The translations under genes were made by a program, and so were the position numbers. From the NCBI GenBank assembly GCA_947444925.1, contig CANFBW010000011.1:1-64000 (forward strand): a stretch of DNA of 64,000 nt, read 5' to 3'. The notes below the pieces were generated by a model. It was given only the letters and a program-made list of their open reading frames with translations. It was not told the origin of the DNA and searched no databases. How positions within the stretch are numbered: position 1 is the first letter of the stretch; each line of letters begins with the position of its first letter. Positions 54,077-63,350 of the stretch are shown here, piece by piece. Origin of the DNA: Flavobacteriales bacterium. Lineage in GTDB: Bacteria; Bacteroidota; Bacteroidia; Flavobacteriales_C; GCA-002722245.

Positions 54077-54923
54077 CACAACTCAATTTGAGATCTTTCT
54101 GCGAAATGCCATAGCAGAAGATGTTGCCGATGGCGATCACTCCTCCCTATCCACCATCCCCAAAGACAGCTCAGTCAATGCAATTATAATTTCAAAAGAC
54201 ACAGGAACAGTTGCTGGAATGCAACGCGCTTCTGATACTTTTCATTTTATTGACCCAAACATAAAAATCATACTCCATGCAAATGACGGTCAATCTGTGT
54301 CACCTAAAGACCTCTTAATTTCACTGGAAGGCAACGCAAGAAACATTTTAATGATGGAGCGTATCGCCTTGAATTGTATGCAGCGAATGTCAGGTATTGC
54401 AACACAAACAAAACTCCTTTCGTCAAAGATTAGCCATACCAATTGTAAAATACTAGACACACGAAAAACGAGTCCTGGACTTCGTTTTTTAGAAAAAGAA
54501 GCTGTATTGATTGGCGGTGGTAAAAATCACCGAATGGGCCTATACGACATGATCATGATCAAAGACAATCACATTGATTTCTCTGGTGGCATTAAAAACG
54601 CCATTCGCAAAGCCAACGAATACATCATTGAACGTCATCTTGATTTAAAGATCGAAATTGAAGTTCGAAACTTCATTGAACTCGAAGAAGTGCTAGCAAT
54701 AGGAAAAGTACAGCGCATCATGCTCGACAATTTTACCCCAAGCAATTTAAAATTGGCGCTGCAAAAAATAAACAAACGCTTTGAAACCGAAGCTTCTGGT
54801 GGAATCAGCGAAGAAAACATAGTTACTTACGCGGAAACCGGAGTGGATTATATTTCAATTGGCGCTTTGACGCACACAGTAAAAAACTTTGACATTAGTT
54901 TAATCGCCTCAAAGAATGACTAA
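54066..54923 (+). CDS. nadC: nicotinate-nucleotide pyrophosphorylase (carboxylating)
   Basis: A 285-residue enzyme that converts quinolinate and PRPP to nicotinate mononucleotide in de novo NAD synthesis. The diagnostic region is LDTRKTSPGLRFLEKEAVLIGGG with KNHRMGLYDMIMIKDNH; also RIALNCMQRMSGIAT, EIEVRNFIELEE and EASGGISEENI. Length is normal. nadA and nadB are not in the window. It overlaps the DUF4783 gene before it by 11 bp and the yihY gene after it by 8 bp, so the three form an operon. Confidence 0.95.
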   Translation: MMNSTTQFEIFLRNAIAEDVADGDHSSLSTIPKDSSVNAIIISKDTGTVAGMQRASDTFHFIDPNIKIILHANDGQSVSPKDLLISLEGNARNILMMERIALNCMQRMSGIATQTKLLSSKISHTNCKILDTRKTSPGLRFLEKEAVLIGGGKNHRMGLYDMIMIKDNHIDFSGGIKNAIRKANEYIIERHLDLKIEIEVRNFIELEEVLAIGKVQRIMLDNFTPSNLKLALQKINKRFETEASGGISEENIVTYAETGVDYISIGALTHTVKNFDISLIASKND

Positions 54924-55851
54924 AAGAAATTACAAGCAAATCTTCTTGTCGCTACGTTTAGTGCAAAAACTAATCCTTTTTGCAAAAACGCATAGTTTTC
55001 CAGGTTTTCAAAGGGTAGCTATATACGAAGTTGGCAAACATTTTCTTGAAGGCATTATGAAAGGCACTTTTTCAACAAGAGCATCTTCGCTCGCCTTCAA
55101 ATTTTTCTTTGCCATTTTTCCGGGCATCATTTTTCTCTTTACTCTTATTCCGCTTATTCCCATTGATGGGTTTCAACTCGCTCTGCTCAACTTCATCAAA
55201 GACGATCTTCCAAAAGGATTGAATGAAATCGCAATATCTACTATTGAAGATTTAATCAGCACCCCACGCGGTGGCTTACTTTCATTTAATTTTTTATTAA
55301 TGCTGTATCTTACTACCAATGGCGTTCACTCACTTATCATTGAATTCAATAACAGCTACCATGTCAATGAAACTAGAAATCCCTTTAAACAGCGTCTGGT
55401 TTCATTCGTGTTGGCGATTGTACTCACTGGTCTGCTGGTTATAAGCATATCATTAATTATCGCAACGCACATCCTTGTTGATCTAGCGGAACAAAGAAGA
55501 GATTTAACCGATTCATTTTATAGCTTTCTAATACATGCAGGCAAATGGGTAGTGGTTTTTGCTTTGTATTATTTCGCAATCGCTCTGTTGTATTATTACG
55601 GTCCGGCCAAAAGAAAATTCTTTAAATTCTTTTCACCAGGATCTATCGTAACAACTCTATTACTGCTGCTTACTCTATATGGATTCTCGATCTATATCCA
55701 ATACTTCAGCACGTACAACAAAATTTACGGATCAATTGGAACGATTATGTTGGTGATGCTTTGGTTCTACCTAAACTCATATATCCTGCTTCTTGGTTTC
55801 GACATCAACGCAAGCATAGCTAAAGCCAAAAAAAACAATCACCTACTGTAA
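54916..55851 (+). CDS. YihY/BrkB-family inner-membrane protein
   Basis: A 311-residue protein with about six membrane helices (residues about 58-300). It has the family pattern: FSTRASSLAFKFFFAIFPGIIFL near the N-terminus, and YYGPAKRKFFKFFSPGSIVTTLLLLL and GSIGTIMLVMLWFYLNSYILLLG near the C-terminus. Once misannotated as RNase BN, the family is now described only as a putative transporter or membrane factor. It is the third gene of the DUF4783-nadC operon. Its 3' end overlaps the convergent UDP-GlcNAc 2-epimerase gene by 9 bp. Confidence 0.87.
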   Translation: MTKRNYKQIFLSLRLVQKLILFAKTHSFPGFQRVAIYEVGKHFLEGIMKGTFSTRASSLAFKFFFAIFPGIIFLFTLIPLIPIDGFQLALLNFIKDDLPKGLNEIAISTIEDLISTPRGGLLSFNFLLMLYLTTNGVHSLIIEFNNSYHVNETRNPFKQRLVSFVLAIVLTGLLVISISLIIATHILVDLAEQRRDLTDSFYSFLIHAGKWVVVFALYYFAIALLYYYGPAKRKFFKFFSPGSIVTTLLLLLTLYGFSIYIQYFSTYNKIYGSIGTIMLVMLWFYLNSYILLLGFDINASIAKAKKNNHLL

Positions 55852-56937
55852 AAAATTGTGCAACGCGTCAACAATACGCTCCGTTGCCTTCCCGTCCCAC
55901 AAATCAGGTAATGAACCTTTCTTGTAAGTACCAGAAAGTATGCTTTTAACATGCTGAAGAATCAACGATTCGTCCAAATCCAAAAGTGTATTTGTCCCCA
56001 CCTGCACTGTGATCGGACGCTCCGTATTGGGTCGAACAGTTAAACAGGGCACGCCTAAAAAAGTAGTTTCTTCTTGTATTCCACCCGAATCAGTTAGTAC
56101 AGCTTTCGCATCGGTAACTAATTTCATGAAATCAAAATAGCCAAGTGCATCGCACAGCACTATATTCGGAGAAGAAAGCAGCTCTTTAAAGCCAAACGCT
56201 TCCGCATTTTTTACTGTTCTCGGATGTATCGGAAAAATAATTTTAATGTCTTTCGCTATTTGTGAGATCAATTGAAAAATCACACGCAAATTAACAGCAT
56301 CGTCAACATTAGCGGGACGATGAAAAGTCATCACGATGTAATTCCCTTTTTCCAAATGGTATTGCTGCAACACCTTGCTTTCGGCAATTTTTGATTTAAA
56401 CTTCACCAAAGTATCAATCATTGTATTCCCACTAAATACTATGCTTTTGGGAGACTTCCCCTCCTTTAATAAGTTTTCATTTCCCGACTTTTCAGTGGTG
56501 AAAAACAAAGCCGACAAATCATCCACCATTATGCGATTGATTTCTTCAGGCATTGTTTTGTCAAAACTGCGCAAACCACTTTCGATATGTGCCACAGGAA
56601 TATTATAGCGAGACGCCACAAAAGCGCATGCGAAGGTTGAATCTACATCTCCAGGAACCAGCACTAAATCGGGACGGTCTCTTTTAATCTCTTTCTCAAA
56701 TTGTAGCATTATATCAGCAATCGGCGACATGGTGGAATCTCTGCTTAACTCAAATAAAACGTCTGGTTTTGGAATTTCCAGCTCCTCAAAAAAAACCTCA
56801 CTCATCTTATAATCGTAGTGCTGCCCAGTATGCAACAACTTAAAACGCAAACTCGGATATTTTAAAAAGCACTCCTTAAGACGTGTGATTTTTATCAGAT
56901 TTGGACGAGTACCAACACAAACCAATACTTTTTTCAT
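55843..56937 (-). CDS. wecB: UDP-N-acetylglucosamine 2-epimerase (non-hydrolysing)
   Basis: A 364-residue enzyme that interconverts UDP-GlcNAc and UDP-ManNAc for surface polysaccharides. Signatures: CVGTRPNLIKITRL, LLHTGQHYDYKMSEVFF, HIESGLRSFDKTMPEE, DSGGIQEETTFLG and RPNTERPITVQVGTN. I start at the ATG at 56937 (MKKVLVCVG), where the Rossmann strand begins; the longer frame to 57036 adds a family-foreign, Lys-rich tail. It is a lone gene on the minus strand, pointing away from the M1 peptidase. Confidence 0.9.
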   Translation of the reverse strand: MKKVLVCVGTRPNLIKITRLKECFLKYPSLRFKLLHTGQHYDYKMSEVFFEELEIPKPDVLFELSRDSTMSPIADIMLQFEKEIKRDRPDLVLVPGDVDSTFACAFVASRYNIPVAHIESGLRSFDKTMPEEINRIMVDDLSALFFTTEKSGNENLLKEGKSPKSIVFSGNTMIDTLVKFKSKIAESKVLQQYHLEKGNYIVMTFHRPANVDDAVNLRVIFQLISQIAKDIKIIFPIHPRTVKNAEAFGFKELLSSPNIVLCDALGYFDFMKLVTDAKAVLTDSGGIQEETTFLGVPCLTVRPNTERPITVQVGTNTLLDLDESLILQHVKSILSGTYKKGSLPDLWDGKATERIVDALHNFLQ

Positions 56938-57048
56938 TTTTTCTGTTGAAATATTATTTATCAAATCTACTGTTTTACAGTGTCTTTTGAAAAATTGATT
57001 CTTGTCTTTTTTAATTAGATTGTATATTTGATGCAATCTAATTTTATT

Positions 57049-60000
57049 ATGCGTTTCCTACACTTACTACTATTTATATTGCTAGCGGAATTGAGTTCGG
57101 CTCAAATTTACGATCCACTCCACTCTCCAAATTCATATCGAAACATCAATAATCCTGAATACTGGAAAAATCGGAAGCCACACGATGCCTACTGGCAGCA
57201 AGATGTTCACTATACCATCCAGGCCAATTTAGACGAAAAAACAAACATTATTTCCGGAACAGAATTTCTGACCTATTGGAACAATTCACCAGACACCCTC
57301 AACTTTGTTTATTTTCACCTTTACCAAAATGCCTTTCAACCTGGATCTTATTATGATCAGCTTTCAAAAGAAAATGGTGTCAGTGCATATTATGGAAAAT
57401 ACGAAGCACAAAAAAAAGGAACCCTTATCTCCACTATCAAAATCAACGGAGAAGAAGTCAAAACAGAACTCGACAACACGATTTTAAAAGTATACCTTCC
57501 AGAAGCATTGAAACCAGGCGCTAAAGCTGCCTTCGAACTTGAATTTAAAACTTTTTTCGATACAGGATCTTCGCGCCGCAGAATGAAAACATTTAAGGTC
57601 GCACATGGCTACAAACATTTCGATGGCGTGCATTGGTACCCGCGCATTAGTGTGTACGACAGGAAATTCGGATGGGATACCGAGCAACATTTGGGCAAAG
57701 AATTTTACGGCGACTACGGCACTTATGACGTTGAGTTGAATCTTGCCTCCAATTATGTTGTTGAAGCCACTGGCTATTTGCAAAACAGAGCCGATGTGCT
57801 ACCCGACGATTTGCGCAAAAAGTTAGATCTTAAAAATTTCATTTACCGCAAAGCAAGTGATACAATTACTATTGTAACACCTTACAATCCTATTGAACGA
57901 AAAACCTGGATTTATCACGCTGAAAACGTGCATGATTTTGCATTCACAGCAGATCCAACTTACCGTATAGACGAGAAATTTTGGGGAGACATTCAATGTG
58001 TTGCCCTCGTGCGTGAGCAAAATGCTTCCAAATGGATCAATGCCGCTGAATACACAGCTAAGGTAATCAAAACCTATTCTCAAAGTTTTGGACAATATAT
58101 TTATCCCAAAATGGTAGTGGCCGATGCAGAAGACGGAATGGAATATCCAATGCTTACACTCGATGCCGGGCAAGATCCCAACTACAGAAGTCTGCTTGCC
58201 CATGAAATTGGCCACAATTGGTTTTTTGGAATGGTGGGCAACAACGAAACCTATCGCGCTGCGCTCGACGAAGGTTTTACCGAATTTTTAGATTCATGGG
58301 CCTACCACGCCATTGATGGCGACACTGTTTACCACCTTCCTTCGACTTCTGCATACATCAGAAAATTCAGAAAAGAAACACTTATCCTCAACTCAAGGGT
58401 TTACGACAATTATATTTATGCTGCAGCACAAAACGACGACCGCGCGTTAAACACGCATTCCAGCGACTTCGATGGCGGCATGATCGACCAAGGAGGGGGC
58501 TATGGTCAGGTCTATTATAAAACCGCTACCATGCTTTACAACTTGCAGTATGTATTGGGTGATTCTCTTTTTCTTTCGGCCATGCAACACTATTTCAGTC
58601 AATGGAAAAATTGCCATCCTTATTTTGAGGATTTCAGAAACAGTATTATACAATACACACATGTCGATTTAAACTGGTTTTTCGACCAATGGATGGAAAC
58701 CACTAAAGTCATTGATTACGCAGTGCATTGTATTAAAAAAGGAAAAGAAAAAGACCAGTACATTCTGCAATTTAAACGCAAAGGCGATATGCAAATGCCG
58801 CTTGACTTTCAAATCATTAGCAACAACGACAGCATCAGTAATTACCACATTCCCAATACATGGTTTGTCAAAAAAACACAAGCCACTATTTTACCAAAGT
58901 GGTACGGCTGGGGAAACCTTGCTCCTACCTATGAAGCAACCGTTACAATCCCTGGAGGAATCTACAATGTGATCATCGACCCAAGCACTAGACTTGCTGA
59001 TGTAAACCTTCTTGACAATTCTAAAAAAACACCATACACCGCCGACTTTGATGCACGACTAAATAATCCTCTCGACCGCAATAATTATGAACTACGCTGG
59101 AGACCCGATGCTTGGTACAACCAATACGATGGCGTAAAAATAGGCATGCACCTCAATGGAAATTACTTGAAAAATTTCCATGTGTTCGATGCCAACTTTT
59201 GGTTCAACAGCGCGCTGGGACAAGTGCATTTTCCTGAAGCTGTGTACATCAATAAATTCGACGTTTTCTCTTTCCGCGTAAACTACAATACCTTGCTGCC
59301 AAAGCTTGGTAAAAATGTAAAAGTTGACGTGCACTCTAGTTTTCTCGAAGGTTTACAGCGCCATGAATTAGGTTTAAGTAAAACTTCAAAAAGCAAAAAC
59401 GACAAAATCAAAATATACCTTAAAGCGCTGTATAGAAAAGACGCCAATGCTCTCACCTACTTGCTCAATCCAACTGAATGGTTGGAAAATAAATGGAACA
59501 ACACACTCAATATTGAATATACACACCTCTATCATTATGCATCAGGAATGGGTGAAATCAAATTGGGTATGAAAACTTCAGCATTCGGAAGCAACTACGA
59601 CTACTCCTCCCTTCGTCTTTCTGTTGTGAATCATTCTAGAATTGCCAAAATGATTTTAAGTACGCGATTTTTTGCACAGTACGGCAGCGGTACAAATATT
59701 GCCCGCGAATCTGCTTTGTTCGCTGCAGGAGCCAATTCAGAAGAATTAATGGACAACAAATACACGCGTTCAATCAGCGTATTTTCAGCCAGCAACGCAG
59801 GTTTCGGAAGCAATACCAATATCTTTCAAGCAGGTGGCGGACTTAATTTACGAGGATATGCAGGTTACTTGATAGCCGAATCTAAAAAAAACAGCTATAT
59901 TGCTGGTTACAAAGGAATCTCCGGAACTTCTTTCAGCGCTGAACTTGAATTCAGTGATTACTTCCGCTGGATGCCGAAACGAATGCGCACGTATCTTGAT

Positions 60001-60252
60001 TTTGACACCTACCTTTTTTCTGATGCAGGAATATTATTGGTACCAACCGGTAGTGTTCAAAATCAATGGGGAACTTTTTCTGCAGACGCTGGACTCGGAG
60101 CCACGATGAAAATTAAAAAGTTTGGAAGACTAGAAACTGTAAAACCACTGGTATTGCGTGTTGACTTTCCTTTGTTCTTAAACCGTACGCCAAATTTATC
60201 TCCCGACAACTTTCAGTTCCGATGGATAATTGGCATCAACAGATCATTTTAG
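57049..60252 (+). CDS. M1 metallopeptidase fused to an Omp85-like outer-membrane barrel
   Basis: A 1067-residue protein with a signal peptide (about 1-19, ending LSSAQ). Residues about 35-610 are an M1 (gluzincin aminopeptidase-like) domain: substrate loop GMEYPML near 363, zinc motif HEIGHNW with His385, Glu386, His389 and the third ligand Glu408 exactly 19 residues on. From about 680 to the end the sequence becomes alternating amphipathic strands. It carries LRGY at about 934-937, followed by ELEFSDYF and YLFSDAGILL, and closes in Phe (IIGINRSF). That order and spacing (LRG motif about 130 residues from the end) match Omp85 loop 6 and its following strands, as in TamL at 44625. I chose the ATG at 57049; TTG at 57028 is possible. 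The protease would sit on the cell surface or in the periplasm. Confidence 0.85.
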   Translation: MRFLHLLLFILLAELSSAQIYDPLHSPNSYRNINNPEYWKNRKPHDAYWQQDVHYTIQANLDEKTNIISGTEFLTYWNNSPDTLNFVYFHLYQNAFQPGSYYDQLSKENGVSAYYGKYEAQKKGTLISTIKINGEEVKTELDNTILKVYLPEALKPGAKAAFELEFKTFFDTGSSRRRMKTFKVAHGYKHFDGVHWYPRISVYDRKFGWDTEQHLGKEFYGDYGTYDVELNLASNYVVEATGYLQNRADVLPDDLRKKLDLKNFIYRKASDTITIVTPYNPIERKTWIYHAENVHDFAFTADPTYRIDEKFWGDIQCVALVREQNASKWINAAEYTAKVIKTYSQSFGQYIYPKMVVADAEDGMEYPMLTLDAGQDPNYRSLLAHEIGHNWFFGMVGNNETYRAALDEGFTEFLDSWAYHAIDGDTVYHLPSTSAYIRKFRKETLILNSRVYDNYIYAAAQNDDRALNTHSSDFDGGMIDQGGGYGQVYYKTATMLYNLQYVLGDSLFLSAMQHYFSQWKNCHPYFEDFRNSIIQYTHVDLNWFFDQWMETTKVIDYAVHCIKKGKEKDQYILQFKRKGDMQMPLDFQIISNNDSISNYHIPNTWFVKKTQATILPKWYGWGNLAPTYEATVTIPGGIYNVIIDPSTRLADVNLLDNSKKTPYTADFDARLNNPLDRNNYELRWRPDAWYNQYDGVKIGMHLNGNYLKNFHVFDANFWFNSALGQVHFPEAVYINKFDVFSFRVNYNTLLPKLGKNVKVDVHSSFLEGLQRHELGLSKTSKSKNDKIKIYLKALYRKDANALTYLLNPTEWLENKWNNTLNIEYTHLYHYASGMGEIKLGMKTSAFGSNYDYSSLRLSVVNHSRIAKMILSTRFFAQYGSGTNIARESALFAAGANSEELMDNKYTRSISVFSASNAGFGSNTNIFQAGGGLNLRGYAGYLIAESKKNSYIAGYKGISGTSFSAELEFSDYFRWMPKRMRTYLDFDTYLFSDAGILLVPTGSVQNQWGTFSADAGLGATMKIKKFGRLETVKPLVLRVDFPLFLNRTPNLSPDNFQFRWIIGINRSF

Positions 60253-60299
60253 ATGATTTATTTTTTTATGATTGTCCGTAATCGTACCTGTACATTTAA

Positions 60300-60436
60300 G
60301 GCACTAGATCCTTCGGAGTGCATCAGGAAGACAAGTATATTCAAAATAACTTTATTCGGAATCGGTCACATTTGTCTTCCTGAGATTTGAGATTAAGAGG
60401 AGAAACGAAGTTTCGGTCTTTGAAGGATCTATCGCC
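60300..60436 (-). repeat. 137-bp palindromic repeat, copy B
   Basis: An inverted copy of the element at 273-409. Read on the minus strand it begins GGCGATAGATCC and ends GGATCTAGTGCC, with the same 137-bp length and 57 of 59 identical bases at one end. The inner arms are AGGAAGACAA and TTGTCTTCCT. Relative to copy A, a G-C pair has become A-T on both sides, so pairing is kept. It lies in the gap between the converging M1 peptidase and GT2 genes. Confidence 0.75.
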
Positions 60437-60473
60437 ACTTGCGAAACACAACGGGTACAATCGCTGACAATCA

Positions 60474-61229
60474 TTAATTTTTTAAAGCATTCTTAAACAC
60501 GCGCCCCAACACGAATAGGTGATTGTACAAATTGCGCAGAAAACCATAGTGGTATTGATAGAGCACAAAACGCTCGCGCACTGCCCTCCACCTGTTCTCG
60601 CTGGACACGCCGCCTACTAAAAATTTAGACAAAGGAAAAGGCAGCTTGCGATTGCTCCGGCTTTGTTTCAAACACTTGATAACCCAGTCAATGTCAGCAC
60701 TAATTTTATATTTCAAATCAAACCCAGGCGCAATACTGCGCTTCACCACAAAAGATTGATGACACACCACCATGCCGCGCTCCATTGACTTCCAAGTCAG
60801 TGGATCAGGTGCATTGTTGTGGCCAATTTCACTGAGCATGGAAAGAAATTCACCACGATCATCTATCAATTCAGTATCGCTGTAATACACATCAATGTCT
60901 TGGCCATCGGCCAACATTTTCTCAATGGTATTTGGTTCACAAATTTGATCGCCACAATTGACAAACCAAACATAGTCACCCGTTGCCACTTTCAATCCCT
61001 TGTTCATAGCGTCATACAAACCGCTGTCTTTTTCACTAATGACCTGCGCGATTTTACTTTTGTAGCGCGCTACAATTTCCATTGTATTGTCAGTTGATTT
61101 TCCATCAACAACAATATATTCAAGGTTTGAATAGGTTTGCGCAAAAATACTGCACATGGTTTTTTCCAATAGCTTTCCGCCGTTGTAAACCACTGTTATG
61201 ATACTTATTTTCGGGGCAATCACTGACAT
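60474..61229 (-). CDS. GT2-family glycosyltransferase
   Basis: A 251-residue GT-A fold enzyme: ISIITVVYNGGKLLEKTM at the N-terminus, EYIVVDGKSTDNTMEIV (nucleotide-binding Asp), SEKDSGLYDAMNKGLKVATGDYVWFVNCGD (acceptor/metal region with an NCGD in place of the usual DxD), and CHQSFVVKR further on. The last 60 residues are basic and helical. It matches WcaA/WcaE-like enzymes that add sugars to lipid-linked oligosaccharides. The donor is unknown. Its 5' end overlaps the preceding GT4 gene by 10 bp, and it is the last gene of a minus-strand operon. Confidence 0.87.
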   Translation of the reverse strand: MSVIAPKISIITVVYNGGKLLEKTMCSIFAQTYSNLEYIVVDGKSTDNTMEIVARYKSKIAQVISEKDSGLYDAMNKGLKVATGDYVWFVNCGDQICEPNTIEKMLADGQDIDVYYSDTELIDDRGEFLSMLSEIGHNNAPDPLTWKSMERGMVVCHQSFVVKRSIAPGFDLKYKISADIDWVIKCLKQSRSNRKLPFPLSKFLVGGVSSENRWRAVRERFVLYQYHYGFLRNLYNHLFVLGRVFKNALKN

Positions 61230-62449
61230 ATATTTTTATAAAAAGCCAAATGTTTTTCAGCGATTATGGTATTGCCATAATTTTCAAGAGCAAATCTCCT
61301 AGCATTATCGTTGTAAGAAATTGACTGTGGATTTTCGAGTATTTCAATAATTCCTTTTGCTAAATCCTTTGCGTTTCTTGCCTCAGCAAGGTAGCCGTTT
61401 TCAGCACTTACAATCATCTCTTTAATTCCGCCAATCGCGAAACCTACAGATGGCGTGCCACAACTTAATGCTTCTACTATGGTGTTGGGAAGATTGTCCT
61501 CCAAAGATGGAATCACAAAAACAGATGCCGCATTGTAAATCATGGCGGCGTCTATTTCTGATTTCACAAAGCCCATATAATTCAATTTCAAAGGAAGTGT
61601 TTCAAATTCCTTTTGTTCTTTGCCCATCACAATCAACTCCACCGCGCCTTTGTATTGCGCTTTCACGATCTCAATTGCTTCTACGAAATAAGCAAATCCT
61701 TTGCGCACATCGTTTGGATTTGCGGCAGAAAACAAAAGATATTTGACCTCAGGATCGAGGCCTAATTTTTCGCACACTTGCGACTTTGAAATCGGACTAA
61801 AAAGCACGCTATCCAATGTATTTGCAATACTTTTCACTTCAGCGTTCTTGGTCAAACTTGCCGACGAACAAACATCTCCCAACCATTTACTTGGTGTAAT
61901 AATATTTAATTTTTGACTAGAAAAAATCTCTTTTTTCTTCAACCACATTGCATGCGCCGCACCTTCAAAATGCAACATCGGGCAATGCGCACACTCCAAC
62001 GCATACTGCTCACATGTTCCCGAATAATGACAACCACCGGTAAACAACCACATATCGTGCAGCGTCCATACGATAGGCTTTTTCAATGCATACAATTTCT
62101 GAATATCGTTTAAAGACAAGCCTCCAAAATTGATCCAATGAATATGAATCACGTCGGCAGCCAAAACCAAGGGATGCGACGAAACATCAACTCCCACTTT
62201 ATTGGTAGAAAACATAGAAACTGTTTTGTCTTTCAACAAAACACGACGTTGAAAAAGATATTCAAGATAAGTACGGGCTTTTAAAAAAAAAGAATTTTTA
62301 AGCTGTTCTACTTTCGCAAAAGAAGTTACTTTATCCACGACCAATAATGTTGCATCAATACCACCGGCATTGAGCGCATCATTGAGCCGACGCGCTGCAA
62401 TCGCTGCGCCGCCGCCACCATCCGTTTTGCTTATGACAACAACCTTCAT
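61220..62449 (-). CDS. GT4-family glycosyltransferase
   Basis: A 409-residue GT-B enzyme. It opens KVVVISKTDGGGGAAIAARRL, the variant of the GT4 N-terminus seen in WcaC-like enzymes. The segment HIHWINFGGLSLNDI, then LHDMWLFTGGCHYSGTCEQY with a Cys-rich CAHCPMLHF loop, is typical of that subgroup. The C-terminal domain has YLLFSAANPNDVRKGFAYFVEA, FVIPSLEDNLPNTIVEALSCGTP (donor site with the E-x7-E arrangement) and VSAENGYLAEA. It overlaps the FkbM gene by 4 bp and the GT2 gene by 10 bp. Confidence 0.88.
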   Translation of the reverse strand: MKVVVISKTDGGGGAAIAARRLNDALNAGGIDATLLVVDKVTSFAKVEQLKNSFFLKARTYLEYLFQRRVLLKDKTVSMFSTNKVGVDVSSHPLVLAADVIHIHWINFGGLSLNDIQKLYALKKPIVWTLHDMWLFTGGCHYSGTCEQYALECAHCPMLHFEGAAHAMWLKKKEIFSSQKLNIITPSKWLGDVCSSASLTKNAEVKSIANTLDSVLFSPISKSQVCEKLGLDPEVKYLLFSAANPNDVRKGFAYFVEAIEIVKAQYKGAVELIVMGKEQKEFETLPLKLNYMGFVKSEIDAAMIYNAASVFVIPSLEDNLPNTIVEALSCGTPSVGFAIGGIKEMIVSAENGYLAEARNAKDLAKGIIEILENPQSISYNDNARRFALENYGNTIIAEKHLAFYKNICQ

Positions 62450-63246
62450 ATTTTATACGCAAAAATATTGATCTGCATGTCCATATTGCCCGAATTGCCT
62501 TTGCTAACAAAAGGCTGATTCAACACCACTTCTTCTTTGATGTAATATCTGAAACCATTGTTCACCAAAATACCAAGTAATTCATGCAAGTGCTGCGCTT
62601 GTCCTGTAAAAGAATGGTACTCAATAAATACATTTTTGCATTTATGAAGCACCTCTTTACAAGAGCGAATTACTTCCACTTCAGCTCCTTCAATGTCCAT
62701 TTTTAAAAGATCAACCGTTTCGTATTTTAAAATCACGGCACTTAAGGAAATACTCTCAACAGCAATGCCTGTGCTTTGCGAAACGGCGCCACCGTCGGCA
62801 CCCTCCTCTGCAAAGCGCACTCCTTCATCATTGATCCAAACTGCTTTTTGCAGCGCTTCTACATGGCGCATCTTATTTGTTTCAACGTTGGTATTCAAAT
62901 ACTTGAATATTGTGGCATCGGCTTCAAAAGCAAGCACTGTAGCATTGGGATAGTATTGAGAAAAGTACAATGCGCTCAACCCCACATTAGCTCCGCAATC
63001 CAAGATGATTTGACTTGATCCATCAGCAGTAAATCGGTAACATTGGTCAACATAAATTTGTTTGTATTGCCAGAAAAAAGATTGAAAATCAGCCACTAAA
63101 AACACATTTCCCTTGAACTTTATTTCTTTTGCATCATAGCGTTTGCTAAATCCGTATCTCAGCGCCAGAAACAATAAAGTTCTATACTCCTTGATGGTCA
63201 GAAAGCGTTTAACTTCGTTAAAAAGGATGTATAAAAAACTTTTCAT
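62446..63246 (-). CDS. FkbM-family methyltransferase
   Basis: A 266-residue SAM-dependent methyltransferase. The SAM site is ILDCGANVGLSALYFSQYYP (motif I) followed by VLAFEADATIFKYL (acidic ribose-binding residue), and VDLLKMDIEGAEVEVI is the FkbM hallmark. Such enzymes O-methylate sugars or peptides; in glycan clusters they usually cap or modify a sugar. It is the first gene of the FkbM-GT4-GT2 operon, each step overlapping, so it likely methylates the glycan made by those transferases. Confidence 0.88.
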   Translation of the reverse strand: MKSFLYILFNEVKRFLTIKEYRTLLFLALRYGFSKRYDAKEIKFKGNVFLVADFQSFFWQYKQIYVDQCYRFTADGSSQIILDCGANVGLSALYFSQYYPNATVLAFEADATIFKYLNTNVETNKMRHVEALQKAVWINDEGVRFAEEGADGGAVSQSTGIAVESISLSAVILKYETVDLLKMDIEGAEVEVIRSCKEVLHKCKNVFIEYHSFTGQAQHLHELLGILVNNGFRYYIKEEVVLNQPFVSKGNSGNMDMQINIFAYKI

Positions 63247-63350
63247 TTTGATTTAAATTACTGAAACAACAACCTTTAGGTAAATATTTGCGGATCGAAA
63301 ATAATAAATTCCTCCTTATTAGTATCTTTAATGCCTACAAGATAAATGAA

